The notes: generated from the letters alone by a model not told the origin. A DNA stretch of 64,000 bases from Hyphococcus lacteus (GCF_041058985.1 NZ_JBEHZE010000001.1:310001-374000); one strand, 5' to 3'; numbered from the stretch's first letter, positions 24,231-33,947 are shown. Made by a program: numbers and translations.

Positions 24231-25754
24231 ATGGCCTTTGAAAAGCAACTGGACGAACTGAAACACCGCGAAGCGCTGGCCGACAAAATGGGCGGCGAAG
24301 AAAAACTTGCCCGCCAATATTCGCGCGGCAAGCTAGATGTGCGCGAGCGGATGCGTCGCCTTTTGGATGATGGCTCTTTCCGCGAGATCGGCAAAATCGC
24401 AGGCAAAGGAAATTACGACGAGAAAGGCGATATGATCGACTTTTCGCCTTCTAATTTTATCTTTGGCCGTGGACGGATTAATAACGCCCCCATTGTCGCC
24501 ACAGCGGATGATTTTACCGTACGCGGCGGCGCGGGCGATGCTTCGATCCACCGCAAGTTCATCATGGCTGAACGTATGGCCCATGAAATGAAAATGCCGA
24601 TTGTACGCATGATCGACGGCACAGGTGGCGGCGGATCAATCAAGGCGCTTGATGATCTAGGTTTTACCTATGTGCCGTTTATTCCGCTTTGGGCGGATGT
24701 GGTGAAAAACCTAAAAACTGTGCCGGTCGTTGCGCTCGCACTTGGCCCAACGGCTGGTCTCGGTGCCGCGCGGATGGTCGCCAGCCATTATTCGATCATG
24801 GTGCGCGGCGTTGCGCAAATTTTTACGGCTGGCCCTGCGGTTGTCGCGGGCATGGGCGCTGGCAGTGAAGCCCTCGACAAGGAAGCACTAGGCGGCGCAG
24901 ATATTCACGCACGCAATGGTGTCATTGATGACGAAGCCGAAAACGAAAACGAAGCCTTTGCCATGGCGCGGACATTTCTGTCTTATTTGCCGCCACATGT
25001 GGGCGCACCCGCGCCACGGGTTGAGACCCATGACAGCCCAGAGCGGCGCGACGAGTCGTTAAGCAATGCAGTCCCGGAAAACCCCAAACACGCCTATAAT
25101 ATGCGCCGGATTGTTGAAACTGTGGCCGACCACGGTTCCGTTTTTGAGATCGGTCGTCGTTGGGGACGCGCCGCGATTACGGCTTTTGCGCGGCTTGACG
25201 GATATCCGGTTGCGATCCTTGCTGGTGACCCAACATTCCTTGGCGGCTCTTGGACAGCGGGCACAGCCGAAAAGGTTAAACGCTTTATTCAGCTAGCGGA
25301 ACAGTTCCGAATTCCCGTTGTTCATCTAGTGGATAATCCCGGCTTTATGATCGGCCTAGAAGCGGAGAAAGCCGCGACCATCCGGCGCGGTGTTGAAGCG
25401 CTGAATGCAGTCTATGAAGCAACTGTTCCGTGGGCCACCGTTATTGTGCGTAATGCTTTTGGGGTTGCTGGTGCGGCCATGTCGGATGATACGCGCTTTC
25501 AATATCGGTTTGCGTGGCCATCGGGTGATTGGGGCTCGCTGCCCATGGCTGGCGGCGTAGAGGTTGCGTATAAGTCAGAGCTTGAAAAAGCCGAAGATCC
25601 CGCAGCCGAGCTAGAAGCCATCAAATCCCGCCTGTCGAAAATCACCTCGCCTTTCCGAACGGCTGAACAATTTTTGATCGAAGATATTATTGATCCGCGC
25701 GAGACACGGCCACTGCTGTGTGAATTTGCACAGCTCGCACAGCGCAATCTTTAG
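24231..25754 (+). CDS. Acyl-CoA carboxylase carboxyltransferase (beta) subunit
   Basis: 507 residues with two crotonase-like halves. N-terminal half: GKLDVRERMRRLLDDGSF, RMIDGTGGGGSIKALDDLG and ALGPTAGLGAARMVASH. C-terminal half: DHGSVFEIGRRWGRAAIT, AILAGDPTFLGGSWTAGTAE, VHLVDNPGFMIGLEAEKAAT and RNAFGVAGAAMSDDTRF, with the oxyanion-hole glycines. It moves the carboxyl group from biotin to an acyl-CoA (propionyl-, methylcrotonyl- or another); the specificity cannot be decided and no biotin-carboxylase subunit is adjacent. Its stop overlaps the mutY stop by four bases. Confidence 0.88.
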   Translation: MAFEKQLDELKHREALADKMGGEEKLARQYSRGKLDVRERMRRLLDDGSFREIGKIAGKGNYDEKGDMIDFSPSNFIFGRGRINNAPIVATADDFTVRGGAGDASIHRKFIMAERMAHEMKMPIVRMIDGTGGGGSIKALDDLGFTYVPFIPLWADVVKNLKTVPVVALALGPTAGLGAARMVASHYSIMVRGVAQIFTAGPAVVAGMGAGSEALDKEALGGADIHARNGVIDDEAENENEAFAMARTFLSYLPPHVGAPAPRVETHDSPERRDESLSNAVPENPKHAYNMRRIVETVADHGSVFEIGRRWGRAAITAFARLDGYPVAILAGDPTFLGGSWTAGTAEKVKRFIQLAEQFRIPVVHLVDNPGFMIGLEAEKAATIRRGVEALNAVYEATVPWATVIVRNAFGVAGAAMSDDTRFQYRFAWPSGDWGSLPMAGGVEVAYKSELEKAEDPAAELEAIKSRLSKITSPFRTAEQFLIEDIIDPRETRPLLCEFAQLAQRNL

Positions 25755-26851
25755 GCTTGGGTGATGCTCACGGCCTTTTTCATAACCGTGGGCAAAAGTG
25801 CTTTTTCAGGCTTAATCCATTGCTGATCGCTGGATTTGCGGAAACCCTTGGGGGCGCTGGCCACATAAACATCCAGCGTTAAATGAAAATGGGTGAACAC
25901 ATGAACGACCTCGCCCACGCGCGCCCATTCGGCTTTAACCGGCGCAAGAGCAAAACTCTCGTCTTTTTCGCCAGCGGTCCATGCCGTACCCGGCAAACCT
26001 AGCATCCCGCCCAGCAAACCTTTTTCGGGACGGCGTTCAAACAACATCTCGCCGCGCCCATTGCTCAAAGCAAAGACTGCTCCTTTACGATATGGCTTTG
26101 GTTTTTTTGCCGGCCGAACGGGGAATGCCTCTTGGTCACCACGCGCATATGCATCGCATGCGGCAGAAATTGGACAGATCAAACAGAGTGGCGTTTTCGG
26201 GCGACACACCCCGGCCCCGAGATCCATCATTGCTTGGGCAAAATCGCCTGAACGCAGATCGGGCCAAATTGCATTGGCTCGTGCTTTGATCTCAGGCTTT
26301 GCACCGGGCATCGGCGTATCAATCGCAAACAGGCGCGCAACCACACGCTCGATGTTTCCATCAACCACAACCGCACGCCGATCAAACGCAATAGCGGCCA
26401 CCGCAGCCGCTGTGTAATCGCCAATTCCCGGCAAGGTTTTTAACTCGTCCTCCGTATCCGGAAAACTGCCGCGTTTCGCCACGGCCACCGCACATTTATG
26501 AAGGTTACGCGCGCGGGCGTAATAACCAAGCCCCGCCCATTCCCCAAGCACATCGTCAAGCGGTGCCCCGGCCATGTCTTCGACAGTCGGCCATCGCTTG
26601 AGAAAACGCGCAAAGCGCGGCTTTACGGTTGCGACGGTTGTTTGCTGCAACATTATTTCTGAAAGCCAAACCACATAGGGATCAGCACGCTTTCCCAATT
26701 TGCGGGCTTTCGGCCCGACCCGCCAAGGCAAGTCACGGGCGTGGCTATCATACCAATCGAGCAATGCCTTCGCCACGCGTTTAGGCGCAGCGGATTCAGC
26801 GCTGTCGGGATTTGCGGATTTCTTTCCTGAGACGATTGTTTCCGATGCCAT
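25751..26851 (-). CDS. mutY: A/G-specific adenine glycosylase MutY
   Basis: 366 residues from ATG 26851. RDLPWR, then WLSEIMLQQTTVATVKPRF with the catalytic Glu, the helix-hairpin-helix TLPGIGDYTAAAVAAIAF, AVVVDGNIERVVARL with the catalytic Asp, and the 4Fe-4S loop CRPKTPLCLICPISAAC. A C-terminal NUDIX-like domain (about 235-366, LFERRPEKGLLGGMLGLPGT) recognises 8-oxoG. It removes A opposite 8-oxoG. A longer in-frame start exists 15 codons upstream but would overlap the divergent promoter. TATAAT stands about 10 bp upstream of the ATG, so a short leader is possible. Confidence 0.95.
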   Translation of the reverse strand: MASETIVSGKKSANPDSAESAAPKRVAKALLDWYDSHARDLPWRVGPKARKLGKRADPYVVWLSEIMLQQTTVATVKPRFARFLKRWPTVEDMAGAPLDDVLGEWAGLGYYARARNLHKCAVAVAKRGSFPDTEDELKTLPGIGDYTAAAVAAIAFDRRAVVVDGNIERVVARLFAIDTPMPGAKPEIKARANAIWPDLRSGDFAQAMMDLGAGVCRPKTPLCLICPISAACDAYARGDQEAFPVRPAKKPKPYRKGAVFALSNGRGEMLFERRPEKGLLGGMLGLPGTAWTAGEKDESFALAPVKAEWARVGEVVHVFTHFHLTLDVYVASAPKGFRKSSDQQWIKPEKALLPTVMKKAVSITQA

Positions 26852-26902
26852 ACACAAAGTATTATATTCATCACTGGAAAGCCCGCAAAGAGCCAATACG
26901 CT

Positions 26903-27364
26903 ATGTATATGAAACGCAATACGCGTCCCGCGAGAATGGCACCGCCCGCAATCGGTCGTGCCGGCGCAGGGGTTTTTGCGGTTTTGGCCAAAAAGACCAA
27001 ATATATGGACCCGTCCTTAGCCGGTCACTGGCCAACTCTTGCGGGGCCACGACTTGCAGCACTTTCTCGGCCTGGACGCATAACCGGCACCGGACGGGTC
27101 GGTAGAACCCTCGAGCTGCACGTCCCCAATGGCGCAGCGGCAGCCGAAGTGCAGATGAACATTGATACGCTCGTAAAAAGTATCAACGCCTATCTCGGGC
27201 CAGGCAGTGTCACGCGCATTGTTGTCCTCCAGTCCGGAAAACGTGCCGCGCCACCCCGTGAAAACGCTCCAAAGCCGCCAAAATCCGAGGACGACGACAG
27301 CCCACTTGGCTCGGCACTGGCGTCTTTCCGAGCGGCAATCAACAAGCGCGGTGACGGAAATTAA
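26903..27364 (+). CDS. DUF721 domain protein (DciA-like)
   Basis: 153 residues. The DUF721 core runs from about 25 to 110, with LAGHWPTLAGPRLAALSRPG and RTLELHVPNGAAAAEVQMN; the tail is Pro/Asp-rich and ends in SALASFRAAINKRG. DUF721 includes DciA, the loader of the replicative helicase in bacteria without DnaC. It stands divergent to mutY and upstream of the DsbA-like gene and smc, an order known from many alphaproteobacteria. Start ATG 26903; ATG 26909 is an alternative. Confidence 0.85.
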   Translation: MYMKRNTRPARMAPPAIGRAGAGVFAVLAKKTKYMDPSLAGHWPTLAGPRLAALSRPGRITGTGRVGRTLELHVPNGAAAAEVQMNIDTLVKSINAYLGPGSVTRIVVLQSGKRAAPPRENAPKPPKSEDDDSPLGSALASFRAAINKRGDGN

Positions 27365-27508
27365 CCGTTTTCGACAGTTTCAGCCCCCGATCCGCCATTC
27401 CTACCTTGCCATCGGGCCCGCCATCAGCGATTTTGCGCCCCAGCTTTCGATTCCTAATAGTAAGCAGCCGCGCACTGGCGTCGCTGCGACGGAAAGGTCC
27501 CCTGTCTG

Positions 27509-28219
27509 ATGTCTGATATGTTTTTCTCATTCCGCAATCCTGTAGTCAAAACCAGCCTCGCTGCTGTGGCGTCATTCGCTCTGATCGCGTGCGGCGGTGC
27601 CAATTCTGAATCCAACACGGAAACACCGGCAGGCTCCAGCGAAAGCGCTGAAATCAAAGGCGAAGGCGCGCTGTCTGACATGGCGCTCGGCAGCCCAGAC
27701 GCAAAAGTCACCGTAATTGAGTTCGCTTCGGTGACATGCCCGCATTGCGCGACCTTCCACCAAGATATTTTTCCTGAAATTAAAGAAAAATATGTAGATA
27801 CCGGTAAGGTTCGGTTCATCTTCCGCGAGTTTCCAACGGCTCCGGCTAACCTTTCAGTTGCAGGTTCCATGATTGCCCGTTGTGCCGCAGATAAAGGCGG
27901 CCCAGACGCTTACTTCCTAGTTTTGGGATCATTGTTCAAAACCCAACAAACTTGGATTTATGGCGAAAGCCCACGCACAGAGCTTCTGAAAATCGCCTCT
28001 CAGGCCGGTATGGACGAGGCCGAATTCGATGCCTGTGTAAAAAGGGAAGAATTGCTTGATTTCCTTAATGAAAATATCAACGAAGCTACCGACAAATATA
28101 AGATCGCATCAACACCGAGCTTTGTAGTGAATGGCCAAACACGTCACCTTAATTCTGCCGAAGCCTTTTCCGAGGCGCTTGATCAAGCGCTCGAAAAAGC
28201 TGGCGATACGGAAGAATAA
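27509..28219 (+). CDS. DsbA-family thioredoxin-fold lipoprotein
   Basis: 236 residues. Signal peptide with lipobox SFALIACGG (Cys about 28), then an acidic linker and a DsbA fold from about 55. The active site is SVTCPHCATFH (CPHC, about 76-79), the classic DsbA dipeptide; the cis-Pro loop is IASTPSFVVNGQ (about 208). It forms or reshuffles disulfides in the periplasm. The gene sits 144 bp after DUF721 and before smc, a conserved alphaproteobacterial neighbourhood. Confidence 0.92.
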   Translation: MSDMFFSFRNPVVKTSLAAVASFALIACGGANSESNTETPAGSSESAEIKGEGALSDMALGSPDAKVTVIEFASVTCPHCATFHQDIFPEIKEKYVDTGKVRFIFREFPTAPANLSVAGSMIARCAADKGGPDAYFLVLGSLFKTQQTWIYGESPRTELLKIASQAGMDEAEFDACVKREELLDFLNENINEATDKYKIASTPSFVVNGQTRHLNSAEAFSEALDQALEKAGDTEE

Positions 28220-28411
28220 TAGACCACGACGGAGTACGCCGGAGACTAGGCTGGGGAATAACGGATGGCGTGGGGGCGCTATCCAACCCTTGGCCTTCAC
28301 GCAGAATCGGCGATCATTAGTGGTTTACCGGGCTGAAATGAGGAAGTGGGCCTTATTTCAGCGACAACCGGGCCAGCGACTTTCGGGTCAGCACTTATCG
28401 GGAAAAGACGC

Positions 28412-31400
28412 GTGAAATTCACCAATGTTCGCCTTGTAGGATTTAAATCCTTTGTAGAACCGACAGACTTCGAAATTCGCGAAGGTTTGACGGGGATCGT
28501 CGGCCCTAATGGGTGCGGCAAGTCAAACCTCCTCGAAGCGATGCGTTGGGTTATGGGCGCAACATCGGCAAAAGCCCTTCGTGGTGCTGCAATGGATGCC
28601 GTGATTTTCTCAGGCACGACCATGCGCCCTGCCCGTAATTGGGCCGAAGTGATTTTGACCGTCGATAATTCCGACAGGTCCGCCCCCGCTGAATATAACG
28701 AAAATGCGACTCTTGAAATTTCACGCCGGATTATCCGCAAGGAAGAAGGCTCGCAGTCGATTTATCGCATCAACAACAAAGAAGTTCGCGCAAAAGACGT
28801 GCAGCTTCTGTTTGCCGATGCATCAACCGGCGCAAACTCCCCCGCCCTAGTCCGTCAGGGCCAGGTCGCAGAATTGATCAGTGCAAAGCCACAAAATCGC
28901 CGGCGCCTGTTGGAAGAAGCTGCTGGTGTCACCGGGCTTCATTCGCGCCGCCACGAAGCGGAACTACGGCTGCGTGCAACCGAGGCAAACCTAGAGCGTC
29001 TTGACGACGTGATCTCAGAGCTTGAGACCCAAAAAGGTGCGCTCGCCCGACAGGCGCGGCAGGCAACCCGCTACCGCAATGTTTCTGGCGACATTCGCCG
29101 CACCGAGGCGATGCTGGCTTATCTGCGCTGGCGCGATGCTGTGGAAGCGCAAGAAAAAGCAAAAGCCGGGCTTGATGAAATCAGTGCCCTGATCGAAGAG
29201 ACGACGCGCGTTGCCGCGATCGCAGCGACCGCACAATCAAACGCCCATGAAGCGCTAGAACCACTGCGCCTGAAAGAAGCCGAAGAAGCCGCTGGCCTTC
29301 ACCGCCTCACGGTTGCGCGTGAAAACCTTGACGAAGAGGGTCGCCGTGCGGAAGCCGAATTGCGTCGTCTTTCAGGCGAGATTGAACGTCTTCAAAACGA
29401 CATGGCACGGGAGAAAGACCTGCTTTCCGATGCTGATAATGCGGTTGCGGCCTTAAACGAAGAACGCGAAACCCTTGCGGCCAATGCGGCGAGCGAAGAA
29501 CAGCGGGTTTCGGAAGCTGCTTCAGTCATGAGCCAAGCCAGCACGGCGCTAGAACAAGCCGAAGCTGAATTTGACCAAAAGAGTAAAGAAGCGGCCGATA
29601 TTGAAGCACGCCGCAAAGCCGTCGCAGGCAACCTTGCGGCGACCGAACGGCGTCTTGAAAAGATTGTAGACCAAATCCGTAACTATACGGATGAACGCGA
29701 AGTTATCGAACCTTCGCCAGAGCAAGCGCGCTCGCTCGAAGAGGCGACACAGAAATTTGCCAATGCCGAACAAGCCGCTGGTGCCGCTGAAGCGGCATTC
29801 CACCGCGCCGAAGAAGAACGCAACAGTGCCGAGGAACAAGAAAAGTCTCAACGTGGACCGCTGCGTGATGCCGAACAGAGCGTTACAGAAATGGGTGCGG
29901 AACGCGATGCGCTACGGCGGGTTCTCGCGGCGAATGACAGCGATGATTACGAACCCCTGATCGAACTAATCGAGGTTGATCCCGGTTTTGAAAACGCACT
30001 CGCCGCGGCGCTTGGTGATGATCTCGGTGCACCAACTGACGAAGACGCCCCTGCGCATTGGTCAAACTTTGGCAACAACGCCGATGAAATGTCCTTGCCT
30101 GAAGGCGCGCAACCACTGAGCCGGTTTGTTCGCGCACCAGCCGCATTAAACCGTCGCCTTTCCGCGATTGGCGTGATCGATGCCCAAGACGGCCCACGCC
30201 TTCGCGATAGTTTGCACCCCGGTCAACGGCTCGTCTCTCGCGATGGCGACTTATGGCGTTGGGATGGCTTTACCAGCCATGCCGACGCGAAAACCGCTGC
30301 CGCCATTCGGCTCGAACAGCGCAACCGCCTGCAAACGCTAGAACGCGACCTTGAAGCCGCACAAGCCAACGCAGATGAAGCGCGCCGCATCCACAGCGAA
30401 GCGAGCGAGAACCTAAAAGCCAAACAAAACATGGAGCGCCAAGCCCGTACACTTTGGCAGGACGCGCGTCGCGCCGTTGATAGCGCTCGCACGAACCTGA
30501 ATGCGTTGGAACGGGAACACGAACGGGCAACCGCGCGCATTTCGTCCATTGATGAAAATCTCTCGCGATTAGCCGAAGAAAATGTCGAGTCAACGCGCAA
30601 CCTAGAAGCGCTGAACACAGAACATGCCGAATTTCCGAATGCGGATCTTATTGCTGAAGGCTTGAACACCTCGCGGGAACAGGTCGCAGCGGCACGTGCC
30701 CACGCGACGGAAACCCGCACCGCCCATAATGATCTGGCAAACGAAGCCCGTCGCCGCGCCAATCGCCTCGCCGAGATCGAACGCGATTGCACCTCTTGGT
30801 CGAGCCGTGGTGAAACCGCTCGCGGTCGCCTCGCTGAGATTGAAAACCACCTCAACGAAACAAAAACCGCCCATGAAGGCGCGGCGGGTGCCCCAGCGGA
30901 GATCGACGAAAAGCGCAAAGCCCTTCTTGATCAGCTCTCTGTTGCGGAACAACGCCGCAACGAAGCCGCCGACGCATTGGCCGAAGGGCAACGCCTATCA
31001 CTTGAGAGTGACAAGAATGCCAAGGCCGCAGACCATGAATCCAGCGAAGCGCGTGAGGCCCGCGCCCGCCTGGAGGCCCAAGCCGAAGCCGCCGAAGAGC
31101 GCGTAGAAGAAGCAACACATCTCGCACAAGAAACTTGCGAAGCAGCGCCCGAGGAATTGCTCACTATTGCGGAGCATAAAGAGGGTGCCGACCTTCCAGC
31201 CCGCGACGACATCGAGCGCAAGCTTGAGCGTTATAAGCGCGAGCGGGAAAATCTGGGCGGGGTTAATCTGCGCGCAGACGAAGAGATGCAAGAAGTCACT
31301 GAGCGGCTTGAAGAGTTAGGTACCGAGCGCGAAGATTGTGACGCTGCGATCCGCAAATTGCGCACGGCCATCGGCAATCTTAATCGCGAGGCACGCCAGC

Positions 31401-31879
31401 GTTTGCTGGATGCGTTTGAAACAGTCAGCACAAACTTCACTGACCTGTTCAAAAGGTTGTTCAATGGTGGACAGGCCGAGCTTCGTCTCGTTGATGCCGA
31501 AGACCCGCTTGAGGCCGGCCTTGAGATTTTCGCCTCACCGCCGGGCAAAAAACTCGCATCCATGTCGCTCATGTCTGGTGGCGAACAGGCTTTGACGGCA
31601 ACAGCCTTGATCTTTGCAGTCTTTATGGCGAACCCTGCCCCCGTTTGTGTGCTGGACGAGGTCGACGCACCGCTTGATGACGCCAATGTGGAACGCTTCT
31701 GTCGCTTGCTTCATGAAATGGCACAGGAAACGGAAACTCGCTTTATCATCATCACGCACCACGCGCTCACTATGTCGCGCATGAACCGGTTGTTTGGCGT
31801 TACCATGATCGAACGCGGCGTGTCGCAACTCGTCTCTGTTGATCTTTCCAGCGCCGAACAAATGGTTGCCGCTGAATAA
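28412..31879 (+). CDS. smc: Chromosome segregation ATPase SMC
   Basis: 1155 residues from GTG 28412 (GGGAAAAG upstream). Walker A GPNGCGKSN at 31-39; long coiled coils rich in Ala, Glu, Gln and Arg at about 160-490 and 640-990; a reduced hinge region around 500-610 (IELIEVDPGFENALAAALGDD, RFVRAPAALNRRLSAIGVID); signature LMSGGEQALTATALIFA at about 1053 and Walker B VCVLDEVDAPLDD at 1078. SMC with ScpA-ScpB compacts and aligns chromosome arms. An in-frame ATG at 28346 would add 22 non-homologous residues. The stop is directly followed by the stop of a convergent gene. Confidence 0.96.
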   Translation: MKFTNVRLVGFKSFVEPTDFEIREGLTGIVGPNGCGKSNLLEAMRWVMGATSAKALRGAAMDAVIFSGTTMRPARNWAEVILTVDNSDRSAPAEYNENATLEISRRIIRKEEGSQSIYRINNKEVRAKDVQLLFADASTGANSPALVRQGQVAELISAKPQNRRRLLEEAAGVTGLHSRRHEAELRLRATEANLERLDDVISELETQKGALARQARQATRYRNVSGDIRRTEAMLAYLRWRDAVEAQEKAKAGLDEISALIEETTRVAAIAATAQSNAHEALEPLRLKEAEEAAGLHRLTVARENLDEEGRRAEAELRRLSGEIERLQNDMAREKDLLSDADNAVAALNEERETLAANAASEEQRVSEAASVMSQASTALEQAEAEFDQKSKEAADIEARRKAVAGNLAATERRLEKIVDQIRNYTDEREVIEPSPEQARSLEEATQKFANAEQAAGAAEAAFHRAEEERNSAEEQEKSQRGPLRDAEQSVTEMGAERDALRRVLAANDSDDYEPLIELIEVDPGFENALAAALGDDLGAPTDEDAPAHWSNFGNNADEMSLPEGAQPLSRFVRAPAALNRRLSAIGVIDAQDGPRLRDSLHPGQRLVSRDGDLWRWDGFTSHADAKTAAAIRLEQRNRLQTLERDLEAAQANADEARRIHSEASENLKAKQNMERQARTLWQDARRAVDSARTNLNALEREHERATARISSIDENLSRLAEENVESTRNLEALNTEHAEFPNADLIAEGLNTSREQVAAARAHATETRTAHNDLANEARRRANRLAEIERDCTSWSSRGETARGRLAEIENHLNETKTAHEGAAGAPAEIDEKRKALLDQLSVAEQRRNEAADALAEGQRLSLESDKNAKAADHESSEAREARARLEAQAEAAEERVEEATHLAQETCEAAPEELLTIAEHKEGADLPARDDIERKLERYKRERENLGGVNLRADEEMQEVTERLEELGTEREDCDAAIRKLRTAIGNLNREARQRLLDAFETVSTNFTDLFKRLFNGGQAELRLVDAEDPLEAGLEIFASPPGKKLASMSLMSGGEQALTATALIFAVFMANPAPVCVLDEVDAPLDDANVERFCRLLHEMAQETETRFIIITHHALTMSRMNRLFGVTMIERGVSQLVSVDLSSAEQMVAAE

Positions 31880-32578
31880 TCAGCCTAAAGATTTTAGAAC
31901 GCCTTGCAGCCCCCCGAGATGATCTATTTCGCGAAAACGCGGATGTGATTGCGGGGGGTCTGCATGTTCAAAAACCCAAGTTTGTGAATGAGGTACATGC
32001 ACGCCCCAACCGCCTAGGTCGAGGACCGGCAACACATCTGACTTTAGGGAATTCCCCACCATCATCGCATTTTCGGCCGTCACACCATGGCGCGAAAAAA
32101 CATTCCGATAGGTTTCCGGGTTCTTGTCAGAGACAATCTCAATCCCATCGAAATGATCTGCTAATCCCGAAAGTGCAATCTTTCGCTCCTGATCGAACAG
32201 GTCACCCTTGGTGATCACCATCAATCGAAAATCGCCTTTCAAACTTTGAATAGTTTCGGCGACATGGGGGAGCAATTCGACAGGATGCTCAAGCATCTCA
32301 TGCCCCTTATCCAAGATCGTTTGGATCACACTTGCGGGTGCCTTGCCTTCGGTGATCTCCAACGCGGTTTCGATCATCGAAAGGGTGAACCCTTTAATCC
32401 CGAATCCATAGCGGGCGAGATTGCGCCGTTCGGTTTCAAGCAATCGCTCGGTCAAATGGGCAGGATCCGCATAATCTGACAACAGGTCGGCAAATGCGGT
32501 CTCGGTCAATCGAAAAAACCGCTCATTTTGCCAGAGGGTGTCATCGGCATCGAATGCTAGAACCTCGAGCGTTGTCAT
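31880..32578 (-). CDS. HAD superfamily hydrolase
   Basis: 232 residues from ATG 32578. Motif I LAFDADDTLWQNE (Asp nucleophile and Asp+2), motif II LMVITKGD (Thr), motif III Lys near ERKIA and motif IV MMVGNSLKSDVLP. The helical cap lies at about 20-90. This is a type I HAD phosphatase-like enzyme of the YjjG/haloacid group; the substrate is unknown. Its coding region abuts the smc stop without any spacer. Upstream it shares a gap with the arsR-type gene, so operator 32644-32659 could affect it too. Confidence 0.88.
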   Translation of the reverse strand: MTTLEVLAFDADDTLWQNERFFRLTETAFADLLSDYADPAHLTERLLETERRNLARYGFGIKGFTLSMIETALEITEGKAPASVIQTILDKGHEMLEHPVELLPHVAETIQSLKGDFRLMVITKGDLFDQERKIALSGLADHFDGIEIVSDKNPETYRNVFSRHGVTAENAMMVGNSLKSDVLPVLDLGGWGVHVPHSQTWVFEHADPPQSHPRFREIDHLGGLQGVLKSLG

Positions 32579-32643
32579 TTTCCAATCTCCACTTGCTGAG
32601 TTTGCTCTTTGACCATTCGCAAAACCAGTAGGCAACATTAAAC

Positions 32644-32709
32644 TTAGGCAATCACCTAATTAATGCTTGCGCTCAAGCCTCTCTCCCCATAAGTTAGGTA
32701 TATGCCTAA
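32644..32709 (+). promoter_or_regulatory. Two TTAGG-N6-CCTAA operators at the arsR-type gene
   Basis: TTAGG-CAATCA-CCTAA lies at 32644-32659 and TTAGG-TATATG-CCTAA at 32694-32709, exactly 50 bp apart. The second covers the ATG (32702-32704) of the regulator. Both arms are perfect in both copies. Between them lies a possible promoter (TTGCGC and ATAAGT, 17 bp apart). Autorepression by the ArsR-family protein is inferred. Confidence 0.65.
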
Positions 32710-33055
32710 CAATAGCCCCCCCCCCGCCCCGCCCCTTGATGGCATTTTTCAAGCGCTCGCTGATCCGACGCGCCGTGCTGTGATTCAACGCCTCACCGCA
32801 GGTCCCGCAACAGTCAGTGAACTTGCCGGCCCCTTTGAAATGGCCCTGCCGTCATTCCTCCAGCACCTAAAAGTGCTCGAAGACAGCGGGATGGTGTCAT
32901 CCACAAAAAAGGGACGTGTCCGGACTTGTGAAATTGATATTCAAAACCTTTCCGCCGCTGGAGGCTGGATCGATCATCAGCGCGCAATCTGGGAGAGTCG
33001 CTTGGGTCGGCTCGACAATTATCTGAATGAAATTCAATCAACGGAGAACGATTAA
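32702..33055 (+). CDS. ArsR family winged-helix regulator
   Basis: 117 residues. FQALADPTRRAVIQRLTAGPATVSEL (about 16-41, in two overlapping parts) and MALPSFLQHLKVLEDSGMV form the helix-turn-helix; KGRVRTCEID is the wing. The metal-binding CxC motif of true ArsR is absent, as in members that accompany SRPBCC/AHSA1 genes. It likely represses its own operon through the two operators around its start. The ATG lies inside one operator. Its stop overlaps the next start as TAATG. Confidence 0.92.
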   Translation: MPNNSPPPAPPLDGIFQALADPTRRAVIQRLTAGPATVSELAGPFEMALPSFLQHLKVLEDSGMVSSTKKGRVRTCEIDIQNLSAAGGWIDHQRAIWESRLGRLDNYLNEIQSTEND

Positions 33056-33456
33056 TGCAAATCAACGTGTATCTAAACTTTGATGGAAATTGCAAAGAAG
33101 CCATGCAATTTTACCACAAGGTCCTTGGCGGCGAAATGGAAGTAATGATACCTGTCGCCGGGTCTGAGGCCGAACCACACATGCCCGACAACATGAAGAA
33201 CAGCACACTTCATGCCTCCCTCGCCGTTGGTGGAATTAAAATCATGGCGAGTGACTCACCAGCCGAATATTACCGTCGCGCCAGCGGTACAAGTGTTTGC
33301 ATCAACCTTGAGGACACCAAAGAAGCCAAGAGGTTGTTCGATGCGCTCAGCGATGGCGGAGAGGTATTGATGCCGTTTGAGCCAACATTTTTCGCCAAAG
33401 CATTCGCATCCTTCCACGACCGCTTTGGCGTTTTGTGGATGATTCACAGCATGTAA
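33055..33456 (+). CDS. VOC/PhnB-like glyoxalase-fold protein
   Basis: 133 residues. QINVYLNFDGNCKEAMQFYH at 2-21 and FFAKAFASFHDRFGVLWMIH at the end are typical of the PhnB-like (3-demethylubiquinone methyltransferase-like, DUF1338-unrelated) branch of the vicinal oxygen chelate fold. Enzymatic activity is unproven in this branch. It is translationally coupled to the regulator (TAATG at 33053-33057) and followed 17 bp later by the first SRPBCC gene. Confidence 0.88.
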   Translation: MQINVYLNFDGNCKEAMQFYHKVLGGEMEVMIPVAGSEAEPHMPDNMKNSTLHASLAVGGIKIMASDSPAEYYRRASGTSVCINLEDTKEAKRLFDALSDGGEVLMPFEPTFFAKAFASFHDRFGVLWMIHSM

Positions 33457-33473
33457 GTTGCAGGACACCTCTC

Positions 33474-33947
33474 ATGAACGAACAAAACCATACAATCATC
33501 ATTGAACGGACTTTTTCGCACCCTAAAGCTGCATTGTGGCGCGCCATCACCCAAGCGAACGCTATAAGCGCTTGGTTTGGACCAGCCGGGTTCTCGACCC
33601 GCATAGAAGAACATGACTTTAGGGCTGGCGGTGCCTATCACTATGTGATGATCGGCCCCGACGGAAAAGAATACCCATCGGTAGGGCGGTTTATAGAAAT
33701 CATCGAAAACGAGAAACTGGTTGCTACCGACGAATTCGGCGAAGGCTTTGAGTATGACAAACCGCTGCCCAGCCAAATGGTGACCACCTATACTTTCAGT
33801 GACCACCCCAACGGTTCAACGCTCACGATTTCGGTTAGCCACCCAACCGAAGCCGACCGTCAAAAACATATAGATATGGGCGTTATCGACGGATGGAATT
33901 CGTCCCTTGATTGCCTGGAAGATCATCTCTCAAGAAAGGATGCGTGA
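33474..33947 (+). CDS. SRPBCC (AHSA1-like) domain protein
   Basis: 157 residues from ATG 33474. IIIERTFSHPKAALWRAITQ (about 8-27), WFGPAGFSTRIEEHDFRAGG, FIEIIENEKLVATDEF and a C-terminal IDGWNSSLDCLEDHL helix define the AHSA1-type START-like fold, a hydrophobic ligand pocket. The ligand is unknown. The stop overlaps the next start (TGATG at 33945-33949). It is the third gene of the ArsR-controlled operon. Confidence 0.9.
   Translation: MNEQNHTIIIERTFSHPKAALWRAITQANAISAWFGPAGFSTRIEEHDFRAGGAYHYVMIGPDGKEYPSVGRFIEIIENEKLVATDEFGEGFEYDKPLPSQMVTTYTFSDHPNGSTLTISVSHPTEADRQKHIDMGVIDGWNSSLDCLEDHLSRKDA

Noticed and set aside
30223..30918. Ser/Arg-rich frame antisense to smc
   Set aside because: Coiled-coil coding DNA often gives open antisense frames rich in Ser, Arg and Ala; no independent signal supports it.
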